This document shows, in pieces, positions 41,209-49,302 of a stretch of DNA of 52,271 nucleotides (position 1 is the stretch's first letter; each line of letters opens with the position of its first letter). Made by a program: the position numbers and the translations under genes. The stretch is from Arthrobacter bambusae (lineage in GTDB: Bacteria > Actinomycetota > Actinomycetes > Actinomycetales > Micrococcaceae). The DNA lies in contig NZ_JAHHZS010000030.1 of the NCBI RefSeq assembly GCF_022606295.1, positions 1 to 52,271 of the forward strand. Reading direction: 5' to 3'. The notes beneath the pieces are model-generated. The model did no database searches, was not told the DNA's origin, and worked only from the letters and a program-made list of their open reading frames with translations.

Positions 41209-42222
41209 TCAACCGCCCAGAATGCGGGAAAGGTAGCGTGCGACGGCCCGGACGGCCGCCATGGTGTTGGGGTAGTCCATGCGGGTGGGTCCAAGAATGC
41301 CGATCTTGGCGCTGCTGCCCGGACCGTAGCCCGTGGCAACCACCGAAGCCTCGGAGAGGCCGTCATAGGGGTTTTCGCGGCCGATGCTCACCGTGACTCC
41401 CCGGGGGTCTTCCGCCATGTCCGACAGCAGCCGCAACATGACCACCTGCTCCTCGAGCGCTTCGAGGACAGGGCCGATGCTCAGGGGGAAGTCCACGTTG
41501 GAGCGGGCCAGGTTGGCCGTGCCGGCCATGACCATGCGTTCATCGCGGCTCCGGTCGGCGAGCCTTTGGAGACCGTGGGCAAGGGCGCCTGCAAGGTTCC
41601 GGAGCGCCGGCGGGCACAAGGCCACCACCGAGGGCAGGACTTGGGGCATGAGGTCGAGCTGTGAGCCGGCAATGCTTCCAAGGAATCGCGCGCGCAACGT
41701 CATGAGCTCTTCGTCGGCAGTGTCCGCCGCTGCGTGCACAACGCCTTGTTCCACTTTGCCCGAATCCGCGATCAGCACTACCAGGACCTGGCGCGGTGCC
41801 AAAAGGACAAACTCGATGTGCCGGACGCGTGCGCGGCTCAGGTGCGGATACTGGACGACGGCGACCTGGTTGGTCAGTTGGGACAGGAGCCGGACCGTGC
41901 GCTCCAGGATGTCCTCGACGTCGTCGGGGCCCTCAAGCAACGAGTGGATGGCCCGGCGCTCGGCAGCCGACAGCGGCTTGACCTCGGAAATGCGGTCCAC
42001 GAACAGGCGGTAGCCCTTGTCCGTGGGGATGCGGCCTGCACTAGTGTGCGGTGCCGCAATGAGGCCTTCCTCTTCCAAGAGGGCCATGTCATTGCGGATG
42101 GTGGCGCTCGACACTCCCAGATGGTGCCGTTCGACCAAGGCTTTGGAGCCGACAGGCTCGCGGGAGTGAACGTAGTCCTCCACGATGGCGCGTAGCACTT
42201 CAAGCTTGCGTGGTTCGCTCAC
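41209..42222 (-). CDS. hrcA: Heat-inducible transcriptional repressor HrcA
   Basis: A 337-residue repressor. The winged helix is VSEPRKLEVLRAIVEDYVHSREPVGSKALVERHHLGVSSATIRNDMALLEEEGLIAAPHTSAGRIPTDKGYRLFVD, with the VSSATIRNDMxxLE signature. The GAF-like dimerisation domain follows. HrcA binds CIRCE elements and is kept active by GroEL. The GTG at 42222 with GGAGGTGG upstream was chosen over the longer frame. A CIRCE copy starts 36 bases upstream, so the gene is autoregulated. dnaJ follows after 66 bases. Confidence 0.95.
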   Translation of the reverse strand: MSEPRKLEVLRAIVEDYVHSREPVGSKALVERHHLGVSSATIRNDMALLEEEGLIAAPHTSAGRIPTDKGYRLFVDRISEVKPLSAAERRAIHSLLEGPDDVEDILERTVRLLSQLTNQVAVVQYPHLSRARVRHIEFVLLAPRQVLVVLIADSGKVEQGVVHAAADTADEELMTLRARFLGSIAGSQLDLMPQVLPSVVALCPPALRNLAGALAHGLQRLADRSRDERMVMAGTANLARSNVDFPLSIGPVLEALEEQVVMLRLLSDMAEDPRGVTVSIGRENPYDGLSEASVVATGYGPGSSAKIGILGPTRMDYPNTMAAVRAVARYLSRILGG

Positions 42223-42257
42223 TGCCCACCTCCATTCAACAACCGGTACTTCTACAG

Positions 42258-42284
42258 TTAGCACTCAACATGCCCAAGTGCTAA
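42258..42284. promoter_or_regulatory. CIRCE element
   Basis: TTAGCACTC (42258-42266), nine bases, then AAGTGCTAA (42276-42284). The consensus is TTAGCACTC-N9-GAGTGCTAA, so only one position differs. It lies 36 bases before hrcA, in the region shared with the divergent DUF3097 gene, whose candidate -10 (TAGTAT, 42291-42296) is 7 bases away. Confidence 0.92.
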
Positions 42285-42373
42285 CAAGTCTAGTATGAGC
42301 CACCTCGTTGTTAGCATTGGTACCGCTCGCGGCGAACATGATGCCCGCGCGGTCCTGCGGAATTCCAAGGACC

Positions 42374-43267
42374 GTGACCGATCCCTTAGCGCAAAGTGGT
42401 GTGAAGACCGTGTCTTACGACAATTGGGGCCCGCAAGACCTCTCCTCGCCGGCCAAGCGGCAACTGCCTGAAGTGCCCGCTGAACGCGGAATGGTGCTCG
42501 AGGACGTGCAGTCCGGTTGGGTCGGGGCCGTGACCAGGGTGGAGAAGTCCGGAGGCATGCACATCGTGGTGCTTGAGGACCGGCGGGGAAAAGCGAAATC
42601 GTTCCGGCTTGGTTTCGGATTCCTGCTGGAGGGGCAAGCGGTGAAGCTCCTCCCGCCGGTGCCGCGCGGGGCGGCCGCAAAGGGCGCATCCCAACCGGGC
42701 AGGACGGCGTCGGGTTCCGTCCGGGTGGCCGGCCAGCGGGCGCAGGTCGCCAAGGCAAGCCGGATCTGGGTGGAAGGCAAGCACGACGCCGAACTTGTGG
42801 AAAAGGTCTGGGGAGACGATCTGCGGGTGGAGGGCATCGTCGTCGAGCCCTTGCACGGCGTGGACGATCTCAAGGCGGCCATCGCCGCCTTCTCCCCCGG
42901 CCCTGGCCGCCGGCTCGGAATCCTGGTTGATCACCTGGTGCCGGATTCGAAGGAGTCGCGCATCGCTGCCGACGCCATGACGTTGCCGGGCGCCAAAGGA
43001 AACGTCCTGATCGTCGGTCACCCGTATGTGGACGTCTGGCAGGCAATCCGGCCCAAGGTGCTGGGGATCGAACAATGGCCGACCGTAGCGCGCGGCACGG
43101 ATTGGAAGACCGGCATCCTCAGGTCGTTCGGTTGGCCGCACGAGACGGCCGAAGACGTGGGACTGGGTTGGCAGAGGCTTCTGGGCGCCGTCCATAGCTA
43201 CGCCGACCTGGAGGCGTCTTTGTTGGGACGCGTGGAGGAAGTGATCGATTTCCTGACCGTCGCATGA
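42374..43267 (+). CDS. DUF3097 family protein
   Basis: A ~297-residue protein, recognisable as DUF3097: the opening SYDNWGPQDL, ERGMVLEDVQSGWVGAV, a WVEGKHDAELVEKVWGDDLRVEGIVVEPLHGVDDL block and a C-terminal VLGIEQWPTVARGTDWKTGI...GWPHETAEDVGLGWQRLLGAVHSYADLEASLLGRVEEVIDFLT. The EGKHD...LVDHLVP pattern resembles a TOPRIM-type fold, suggesting a nucleic-acid or phosphate-transfer role, but the family is uncharacterised. The start is uncertain between GTG 42374, 42401 and 42410, and none has a strong RBS. It shares a promoter region with hrcA and could respond to the CIRCE element. Confidence 0.82.
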   Translation: MTDPLAQSGVKTVSYDNWGPQDLSSPAKRQLPEVPAERGMVLEDVQSGWVGAVTRVEKSGGMHIVVLEDRRGKAKSFRLGFGFLLEGQAVKLLPPVPRGAAAKGASQPGRTASGSVRVAGQRAQVAKASRIWVEGKHDAELVEKVWGDDLRVEGIVVEPLHGVDDLKAAIAAFSPGPGRRLGILVDHLVPDSKESRIAADAMTLPGAKGNVLIVGHPYVDVWQAIRPKVLGIEQWPTVARGTDWKTGILRSFGWPHETAEDVGLGWQRLLGAVHSYADLEASLLGRVEEVIDFLTVA

Positions 43268-43370
43268 TGGTTTGGATGCCTCCGGGCCCGGACGTGGTCG
43301 TCCGATCCCGTGCCGAGCAAGTATTCTGGGACAGCAACACCGCACCTATAGCTACTCGAAGGAAGAAACT

Positions 43371-43784
43371 GTGGCAGACAACGCTCCTGACGATCGGGAC
43401 GGCACCTCGGGCCAGTCCCAGTACCACGGCGTTCCTGCCAACGCGCTGCCCTTGACCGCCTCGGAAGACCGGCAGTGGGCAACCTTGGCGCACTTCGGCG
43501 GGATCCTTGGCTGCGTGCCTTCGCTTCTGATCTACCTGATCTTCCGCGAACGTGGTCCGTTCACGGCCCAGGAATCAAAGGAAGCCCTCAACTTCACTTT
43601 GCCGCCGACGATTGCCGCGGTGCTCGCCAACATTCTCGTCTTGCTCCCGGTGGTGGGAAACCTGTTCGCGGTCCTTGCCACGGGAATCTGGGTCGCGGTG
43701 ACCTGCTTCTCGGTGTCCGCCGGAATCCGCGTCAACCACGGACAGCCGCACCGCTACCGCTTCAACCTGCGCTGGATCAAGTAG
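43371..43784 (+). CDS. DUF4870 domain-containing membrane protein
   Basis: A 137-residue protein. A polar N-terminus (about 45 residues) precedes the DUF4870 domain: LTASEDRQWATLAHFGGILGCVPSLLIYLIFRERGPFTAQESKEALNFTLPPTIAAVLANILVLLPVVGNLFAVLATGIWVAVTCFSVSAGIRVNHGQPHRYRFNLRWIK. The QESKEALNF motif and the terminal YRFxLRWIK are diagnostic. It has three to four spans; function is unknown. GTG 43371 has GGAAG upstream. TATTCT (43322-43327) is a candidate -10. Confidence 0.87.
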   Translation: MADNAPDDRDGTSGQSQYHGVPANALPLTASEDRQWATLAHFGGILGCVPSLLIYLIFRERGPFTAQESKEALNFTLPPTIAAVLANILVLLPVVGNLFAVLATGIWVAVTCFSVSAGIRVNHGQPHRYRFNLRWIK

Positions 43785-43838
43785 CCGTTCTTCGCGGGTG
43801 CCTATGACGGTTCGCGCGCCCGCCGTCCGCGCCGGACG

Positions 43839-45068
43839 CTAGTCCGGAAGGATCCGGCGGACCACGGCATCTGCGAGCAGCCGGCCCTTGAGGGTCAGGA
43901 CCAGCCGTCCTTGGAAGGCCGCTGCGGGTTCAACCAGGCCGTCGGCAATGAGGCCTGCGACGGCGTGACGGCCCACTTTGTCGAGCGCGTCGACTTGAAG
44001 CCCGGTGCCGAGCCGCGCCTCCAGCATGATGCGTTCCACTTCCCGGGTTCCGGCGTCGAGCGTTTCGCGTCCAGCGGCCGGTGAGGCCCCGCTACCAAGC
44101 CTGTTGGCATAGGCGGTGGGGTGCTTGACGTTCCACCAGCGGACGCCGCCCATGTGGGAATGCGCACCGGGCCCGATGCCCCACCAATCGTCTCCCCGCC
44201 AGTAGGCAAGGTTGTGTTTGCACGCCTGTTCGGGAGTGCGGGACCAGTTGCTGACCTCGTACCAGTCCAGCCCTGCGGCGCTGATCAGCTGGTCGGCGAG
44301 TTCGTACTTGGCGGCGTGGTCGTCGTCGTCGATCCCGGGAACTTCTCCGCGCCGGATCTGTGCGGCCAGCTTGGTGCCTTCTTCCACAATCAGCGCATAG
44401 GCGCTGATGTGGTCCGGGGCGTAGGACAAGGCGGTCTCCAGGGACGCCTGCCAATCAGCCATGGACTCACCGGGAGTGCCGTAGATAAGGTCGAGGCTCA
44501 CGGCAAGGCCGGCGTCGCGCGCCCACTGGACCACCAAGGGGACGCGGCTCGGTGTGTGCGTGCGGTCCAGGACTTTGAGCACATGAGGTACCGCCGACTG
44601 CATGCCGAAGGAAATCCGCGTAAAGCCGGCGTCGGCGAGCAGCCGGAGGGACTCCGGCGTCACGGAGTCCGGGTTGGCTTCAGTGGTGACTTCGGCTCCC
44701 GCTTCCAGGCCCCAGCGCCCGACGGCGGCCGTCAGGATGCGTGCCAGATCTTCAGCAGGGAGCAGGGTCGGGGTGCCGCCGCCGAAGAACACGGTGCTCA
44801 GGGGGCGCTGCGGCAACCCGGAGCCGTCCATGGCCCGGACGGCGAACTCCACTTCCGAAATGGCAGTAGCAGCGTAGGCGTCCTGGGAGGCGCCGCCGCC
44901 AAGCTCCGTGGCCGTGTAGGTGTTGAAATCGCAGTAACCGCAACGCACGGCACAGAAGGGTATGTGGACGTAGAGTCCAAACTTCCGTGAATCGACGCCG
45001 TCAAGCACTTGCGGCGGCAAAAGGCCGTCCGCAGGTGCCGGATCCCCGAGGGGAAGAACGCTAGGCAC
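43839..45068 (-). CDS. hemW: Radical SAM protein HemW (heme chaperone)
   Basis: A 409-residue radical SAM protein. The cluster motif is HIPFCAVRCGYCDFNT (C39, C43, C46). FFGGGTPTLLPAEDL, EVTTEANPDSVTPESLRLLADAGFTRISFGMQS and LDLIYGTPGESMADWQASLE are family blocks, with WWGIGPGAHSHMGGVRWWNVKHP in the C-terminal domain. Its CxxxCxxC lacks the extra Cys of true HemN coproporphyrinogen oxidases, so HemW (heme insertion) is the better name. GTG 45068 has GAGGGGAAG upstream. It follows lepA by 78 bases, a common order. Confidence 0.94.
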   Translation of the reverse strand: MPSVLPLGDPAPADGLLPPQVLDGVDSRKFGLYVHIPFCAVRCGYCDFNTYTATELGGGASQDAYAATAISEVEFAVRAMDGSGLPQRPLSTVFFGGGTPTLLPAEDLARILTAAVGRWGLEAGAEVTTEANPDSVTPESLRLLADAGFTRISFGMQSAVPHVLKVLDRTHTPSRVPLVVQWARDAGLAVSLDLIYGTPGESMADWQASLETALSYAPDHISAYALIVEEGTKLAAQIRRGEVPGIDDDDHAAKYELADQLISAAGLDWYEVSNWSRTPEQACKHNLAYWRGDDWWGIGPGAHSHMGGVRWWNVKHPTAYANRLGSGASPAAGRETLDAGTREVERIMLEARLGTGLQVDALDKVGRHAVAGLIADGLVEPAAAFQGRLVLTLKGRLLADAVVRRILPD

Positions 45069-45146
45069 AGACTTCCCCTCGTGGCTGTCCTGTACGCACC
45101 GCTACAGCGTGCGCCGGTCCCGCAGTGTTCCGGGCGAACAGCCGCA

Positions 45147-47000
45147 TTACTTCCTGGCCTTGTCCTTGGATTCGTCGGTGGTCAGGGCTGCGATGAAAGC
45201 TTCCTGTGGAACTTCCACCCGGCCCACCATCTTCATGCGCTTCTTGCCTTCCTTCTGCTTTTCCAGAAGTTTGCGCTTACGGGTGATGTCACCGCCGTAG
45301 CACTTGGCAAGGACGTCCTTGCGGATGGCGCGGATGCTCTCACGGGCGATGATTCGCGAGCCGATGGCTGCCTGGATGGGCACCTCGAACTGCTGGCGGG
45401 GAATGAGCTCGCGCAACTTGCCCGTCATCATGACGCCGTAGGCGTAAGCCTTGTCGCGGTGGGTGATGGCGCTGAAAGCGTCAACCTGCTCGCCCTGGAG
45501 CATGATGTCCACCTTGACCAGGTCGGCGACCTGCTCGCCGTCGGCCTTCCAGTCCAGCGAACCGTAGCCCCGGGTCTTGGACTTGAGGATGTCGAAGAAG
45601 TCGAAGACGATCTCGGCCAGCGGCAAGCGGTACCGGATTTCCACGCGATCCTCGGAGAGGTAGTCCATGCCGCCCATAACGCCGCGGCGGCTCTGGCACA
45701 GTTCCATGATGGCGCCCACAAACTCATTGGGCGCCAGGATGGTGGCCGACACCATCGGTTCGCGGACTTCGGCGATCTTGCCGGTGGGGTATTCGCTCGG
45801 GTTGGTGACGTGCAGGACCCGCTTGTCCTCCAGCGTGACCTCATATTCAACGTTGGGAGCAGTGGAGATGAGGTCGAGGTTGTACTCGCGCTCAAGGCGC
45901 TCACGGGTGATTTCCAGGTGCAGCAGGCCTAGGAAGCCCACGCGGAAACCGAAGCCCAGGGCGGCAGACGTCTCCGGTTCATACACCAGCGCTGCGTCGT
46001 TGAGCATCAGCTTCTCGAGGGCATCCCTGAGCACGGGATAGTCCGTGCCGTCCAAGGGGTACAAGCCGGAGAAGACCATGGGCTTGGCATCGGCGTAGCC
46101 CGCGAGGGATTCCGAAGCGGGCTTGGCGAGGTTGGTCACCGTGTCGCCGACCTTCGACTGGCGGACGTCCTTCACGCCGGTGATCAAGTAGCCTACTTCG
46201 CCGACTCCCAGACCCTTGGAGGGGGTGGGTTCCGGAGAGCTGACACCGATCTCCAGGAGCTCGTGAGTGGCGCGGGTTGACATCATCTGGATTCGCTCGC
46301 GCGGGTGCAGCATGCCGTCCACGACGCGGACGTACGTGACCACGCCGCGGTATGTGTCATACACGGAGTCGAAGATCATGGCGCGGGCCGGTGCGTCTGG
46401 ATCGCCGACAGGGGCTGGAAGATCGCGGACGATCTTGTCCAGGAGGGCCTCAACGCCGACACCCGTCTTGCCTGATACGCGCAGCACGTCCTCCGGGTCG
46501 CCGCCGATCAGGTTGGCGAGTTCAGCCGCATACTTTTCGGGCTGGGCGGCCGGGAGGTCGATCTTGTTGAGCACCGGAATGATGGTGAGGTTGTTCTCCA
46601 TCGCCAGGTAGAGGTTGGCCAGGGTCTGGGCCTCGATGCCTTGAGCGGCGTCCACCAAAAGGACAGCGCCTTCGCATGCCGCCAGGGAACGGGAAACCTC
46701 ATAGGTGAAGTCAACGTGGCCGGGAGTATCGATCATGTTCAGCGCGTAGCTGGTGCCGTCAAGTTCCCAGGGCATGCGGACAGCCTGGGACTTGATGGTG
46801 ATGCCACGTTCGCGTTCGATATCCATGCGGTCCAGATACTGGGCCTTCATGTCGCGGGACTTAACGACGCCGGTGTACTGCAACATGCGGTCGGCCAGGG
46901 TGGATTTACCGTGGTCGATGTGGGCGATGATGCAGAAGTTCCGGATGATGGCCGGATCTGTCGCGGCGGGCACCGGTGCGGTGCGGGCCATGGGAGACAC
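45147..47000 (-). CDS. lepA: Elongation factor 4 (LepA)
   Basis: A 617-residue translational GTPase. G motifs are IIAHIDHGKSTLADRM (G1), ERGITIKSQAV (G2), DTPGHVDFTYEVSRSL (G3) and PVLNKIDLP (G4). The EF-G-like domains II, III and V follow, then the LepA-specific C-terminal domain (AYAYGVMMTGKLRELIPRQQFEVPIQAAIGSRIIARESIRAIRKDVLAKCYGGDITRKRKLLEKQKEGKKRMK). It helps ribosome function under stress and initiation-stage assembly. The start is GTG 47000 or ATG 46991. It is divergent from the PemK-like gene. Confidence 0.97.
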   Translation of the reverse strand: MSPMARTAPVPAATDPAIIRNFCIIAHIDHGKSTLADRMLQYTGVVKSRDMKAQYLDRMDIERERGITIKSQAVRMPWELDGTSYALNMIDTPGHVDFTYEVSRSLAACEGAVLLVDAAQGIEAQTLANLYLAMENNLTIIPVLNKIDLPAAQPEKYAAELANLIGGDPEDVLRVSGKTGVGVEALLDKIVRDLPAPVGDPDAPARAMIFDSVYDTYRGVVTYVRVVDGMLHPRERIQMMSTRATHELLEIGVSSPEPTPSKGLGVGEVGYLITGVKDVRQSKVGDTVTNLAKPASESLAGYADAKPMVFSGLYPLDGTDYPVLRDALEKLMLNDAALVYEPETSAALGFGFRVGFLGLLHLEITRERLEREYNLDLISTAPNVEYEVTLEDKRVLHVTNPSEYPTGKIAEVREPMVSATILAPNEFVGAIMELCQSRRGVMGGMDYLSEDRVEIRYRLPLAEIVFDFFDILKSKTRGYGSLDWKADGEQVADLVKVDIMLQGEQVDAFSAITHRDKAYAYGVMMTGKLRELIPRQQFEVPIQAAIGSRIIARESIRAIRKDVLAKCYGGDITRKRKLLEKQKEGKKRMKMVGRVEVPQEAFIAALTTDESKDKARK

Positions 47001-47148
47001 GCAGGGTCCTTACTGTCGATACTCACACGGCCGGACTCCGGACTGGTCTGGACCATTCCGGCCGAATGCCGCATATCTGAACTAATAGTCTCCCATGAAC
47101 ACGACGCCGCTTGTGCACTGTGGCGGTAAGGGAAAGTACGGTGGAGCC

Positions 47149-47718
47149 ATGGCATCGGACACACATTTGCTTGGCAGGCTCCTCAAAGGCTCCCTGGGCT
47201 ACCTTCGACGGATCGTCGGGGCCCCGGCCGGCACGCCGCGTCGCCGATCCCCGAACGCCGGGAACGCTGCGAAGGCGGGCCGGACCGGGCGCGCAGGCAC
47301 CGGCGTCGGGCAACTCTCCCGCCCCTACCCTGGCGACTTCCGCGGCACCGTGTCCCCGCGATACTCCCCCAACCCCGACGGCAAGCCCGACCCTGGCGAG
47401 ATCGTGTGGTCCTGGGTCCCCTATGAAGAGGACTATTCCCAAGGCAAGGACCGGCCGGTCCTTTTGATCGGGCGCGACGGCGGGTGGCTGCTCGGGCTGA
47501 TGCTGACCAGCAAAGACCACGACAACGGCCGCCGCTCAGATGGTTACGTCGACATCGGCACCGGCTCCTGGGACCCCCAGGGGAGGCCCAGCGAGGTCAA
47601 GGTGGACCGGGTGGTGCGCATCAATCCGGCGGACGTCCGGCGCGAGGGTGCCGTCCTCGACAAACGCACCTTTCAGCAGGTGGCCCGTCGGCTCGATAGG
47701 CAACACGACCGGGCCTAG
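47149..47718 (+). CDS. PemK/MazF-family-like protein without visible antitoxin
   Basis: A 189-residue protein. The first ~65 residues are basic and low in complexity (RRIVGAPAGTPRRRS, GNAAKAGRTGRAGTG). The C-terminal ~120 residues resemble the PemK/MazF fold: PDPGEIVWSWVPYEEDYSQGKDRPVLLIGRDGGWLLGLMLTSKDHDNGRR and GRPSEVKVDRVVRINPADVRREGAVLDKRTFQQVARRL. MazF-type proteins are RNases, but no antitoxin gene flanks it. Its fixed place between lepA and rpsT suggests a housekeeping or orphan role. ATG 47149 has GGTGGAG upstream and is preferred to ATG 47095. Confidence 0.78.
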   Translation: MASDTHLLGRLLKGSLGYLRRIVGAPAGTPRRRSPNAGNAAKAGRTGRAGTGVGQLSRPYPGDFRGTVSPRYSPNPDGKPDPGEIVWSWVPYEEDYSQGKDRPVLLIGRDGGWLLGLMLTSKDHDNGRRSDGYVDIGTGSWDPQGRPSEVKVDRVVRINPADVRREGAVLDKRTFQQVARRLDRQHDRA

Positions 47719-47747
47719 AGACCAAATCCCCGGAAATGCGCCGAGTC

Positions 47748-47889
47748 TGATAATATTTATGGCTGTGTGTCCGTGCAGGTCGACGGCCACTCATGGTTGG
47801 CTGCCATAGGCATCCCCACGCCGCTCAGTCGATGGCCAACCTGAAAACCCTCTAGACCATTTTCCGCATTAAAAAGAGAGTTCACACAC
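47748..47889 (+). promoter_or_regulatory. rpsT promoter and ~130-nt leader
   Basis: TG-A-TAATAT (47748-47756) is an extended -10. The leader of about 130 bases contains a 16-codon ORF (47760-47810, MAVCPCRSTATHGWLP) and the pairing arms GGTTGGC (47795-47801) and GCCAACC (47835-47841). S20 is known to regulate its own synthesis in E. coli; a similar role for this leader is only a guess. Confidence 0.45.
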
Positions 47890-48150
47890 GTGGCTAATAT
47901 CAAGTCCCAGAAGAAGCGCATCCTCACCAACGAGAAGGCTCGCCTGCGTAACAACGCCGTCAAGTCTGAGCTGAAGACGGCCATCCGCGCCGTTGCCACC
48001 GCCGTTGAGTCCACGGACAAGGATGCCGCTGCAAAGGCTCTTGTTGCTGCTAGCCGTAAGCTGGACAAGGCTGTCAGCAAGGGCGTTATTCACAAGAACA
48101 ACGCTGCAAACCGCAAGTCGGCGATCTCCAAAAAGGTCAACGCACTCTAA
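47890..48150 (+). CDS. rpsT: 30S ribosomal protein S20
   Basis: An 86-residue, Lys/Arg/Ala-rich, all-helical 16S rRNA-binding protein. MANIKSQKKRILTNEKARLRNNAVKSELKTAIR and GVIHKNNAANRKSAISKKVNAL are the two conserved ends. The start is GTG 47890 with AAAGAGAG upstream. It is monocistronic with its own promoter and terminator, and convergent with holA. Confidence 0.98.
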   Translation: MANIKSQKKRILTNEKARLRNNAVKSELKTAIRAVATAVESTDKDAAAKALVAASRKLDKAVSKGVIHKNNAANRKSAISKKVNAL

Positions 48151-48179
48151 GGTTTATCCAGTTCGACTGAGCTGAACGT

Positions 48180-48213
48180 GAGGCCGGCACCCCTTGGGTG
48201 CCGGCCTCGGGTA
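48180..48213. terminator. rpsT terminator
   Basis: A 13-bp perfect stem (48180-48192 with 48196-48208), GAGGCCGGCACCC, with loop CTT and a short GGGTATTT tail. It may also serve holA in the other direction. Confidence 0.8.
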
Positions 48214-48285
48214 TTTAAGATTGGTGGTTCCATTGAGAATCCGGAAGTATACGTAGCGCCTGACAACTTGGGTGTCTTGGGTGGC

Positions 48286-49302
48286 TTAGCGGCCCCGAGC
48301 CGAGGTGGCAATGACGGTGACCGCGTGCTCCACCGCGTATACGGGATCCCGCGAGAGGCCCTTCACCTGGGCATCCGCTTCAGCCGTGACCTGGATGGAA
48401 CGGATCAGTCCTTCCGGAGTCCAACGGCGGACATCCCGTTGCGCCTGTTCCACGAGCCATGGCTGGATGCCGAGCTGCTTGGCGATCTGTGCCGACGATC
48501 CCTGGGCACCGGCAACCTTGGCCAGAGTGCGGAGCTTCGCGGCGAGGGCGGCAACCAGTGGCACCGGGTCGACCCCGGTGGCGAGGGCATGCCGGAGGCT
48601 GGACAGGGCCTGAGGACCATTGCCGGCCATGGCTGCATCCGCAACCTTGAATGCCGTGGCTTCGACGCGGCCACCGTAGTAGCGCTCCACTGTGGCTGCG
48701 TCTACCGCTGTAGTAGCGTCCGCGATGAGCTGGTTGCATGCGGCGGCGAGCTCGGAAAGGCTGGCACCTACTGCATTGACAAGGGCCTGGACGGCTTCCG
48801 CGTCGATGCGGCGGCCGCCTGCCTTGAATTCCGAGACGACGAACGCGGTTTTCTCGGCGTCCTTTTTCAAGGGCTGGCAGTCCACCACCGGCCACCCGGA
48901 AGACTTGATGGCGTCCAGGAGCTTTTTGCCACGCACCCCGCCGCCGTGGCGAAGGACCAACACGACGTCGTTCTCCGGTTGGGCGACGTACTTCATGGCA
49001 TCGGCAAGGAAGGCATCGGTCATTGATTCGAGGCCTTCGATCTCGATGAGTTTGGCCTCATCGAACAGCGACGGCGTGACGGCCATTGCGAGCGAACCGG
49101 ACTCGTAGCTTCCGGCATTGAGCTTGCTGATTTCCACTTCCGGTGCCACGGTCCGCACCTGGGATCGGATCCGATCCATGGCACGGATTCCAAGGTATTC
49201 CTCGGGGCCGGTGATAAGCACTACCGCGGACGGGGCAATGTCCCGCCAGCTGACGGTGTTCGCCGCGGAGCGTTTAGCCTTGGAGACCTGGGCAGCAGCC
49301 AA
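48286..49302 (-). CDS. holA: DNA polymerase III subunit delta
   Basis: A 338-residue clamp-loader subunit that opens the beta clamp. WRDIAPSAVVLITGPEEYLGIRAMDRI begins domain I. NDVVLVLRHGGGVRGKKLLDAIKSSGWPVVDCQPLKK, RRIDAEAVQALVNAVGASLSELAAACNQLIAD and the helical end PVPLVAALAAKLRTLAKVAGAQGSSAQIAKQLGIQPWLVEQAQRDVRRW are characteristic. The TTG start at 49302 (AAGGAAG upstream) opens with LAAAQVSKAKRS. The first 82 bases overlap the comEC 3' end in another frame. It is the third gene of comEA-comEC-holA. Confidence 0.92.
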   Translation of the reverse strand: MAAAQVSKAKRSAANTVSWRDIAPSAVVLITGPEEYLGIRAMDRIRSQVRTVAPEVEISKLNAGSYESGSLAMAVTPSLFDEAKLIEIEGLESMTDAFLADAMKYVAQPENDVVLVLRHGGGVRGKKLLDAIKSSGWPVVDCQPLKKDAEKTAFVVSEFKAGGRRIDAEAVQALVNAVGASLSELAAACNQLIADATTAVDAATVERYYGGRVEATAFKVADAAMAGNGPQALSSLRHALATGVDPVPLVAALAAKLRTLAKVAGAQGSSAQIAKQLGIQPWLVEQAQRDVRRWTPEGLIRSIQVTAEADAQVKGLSRDPVYAVEHAVTVIATSARGR

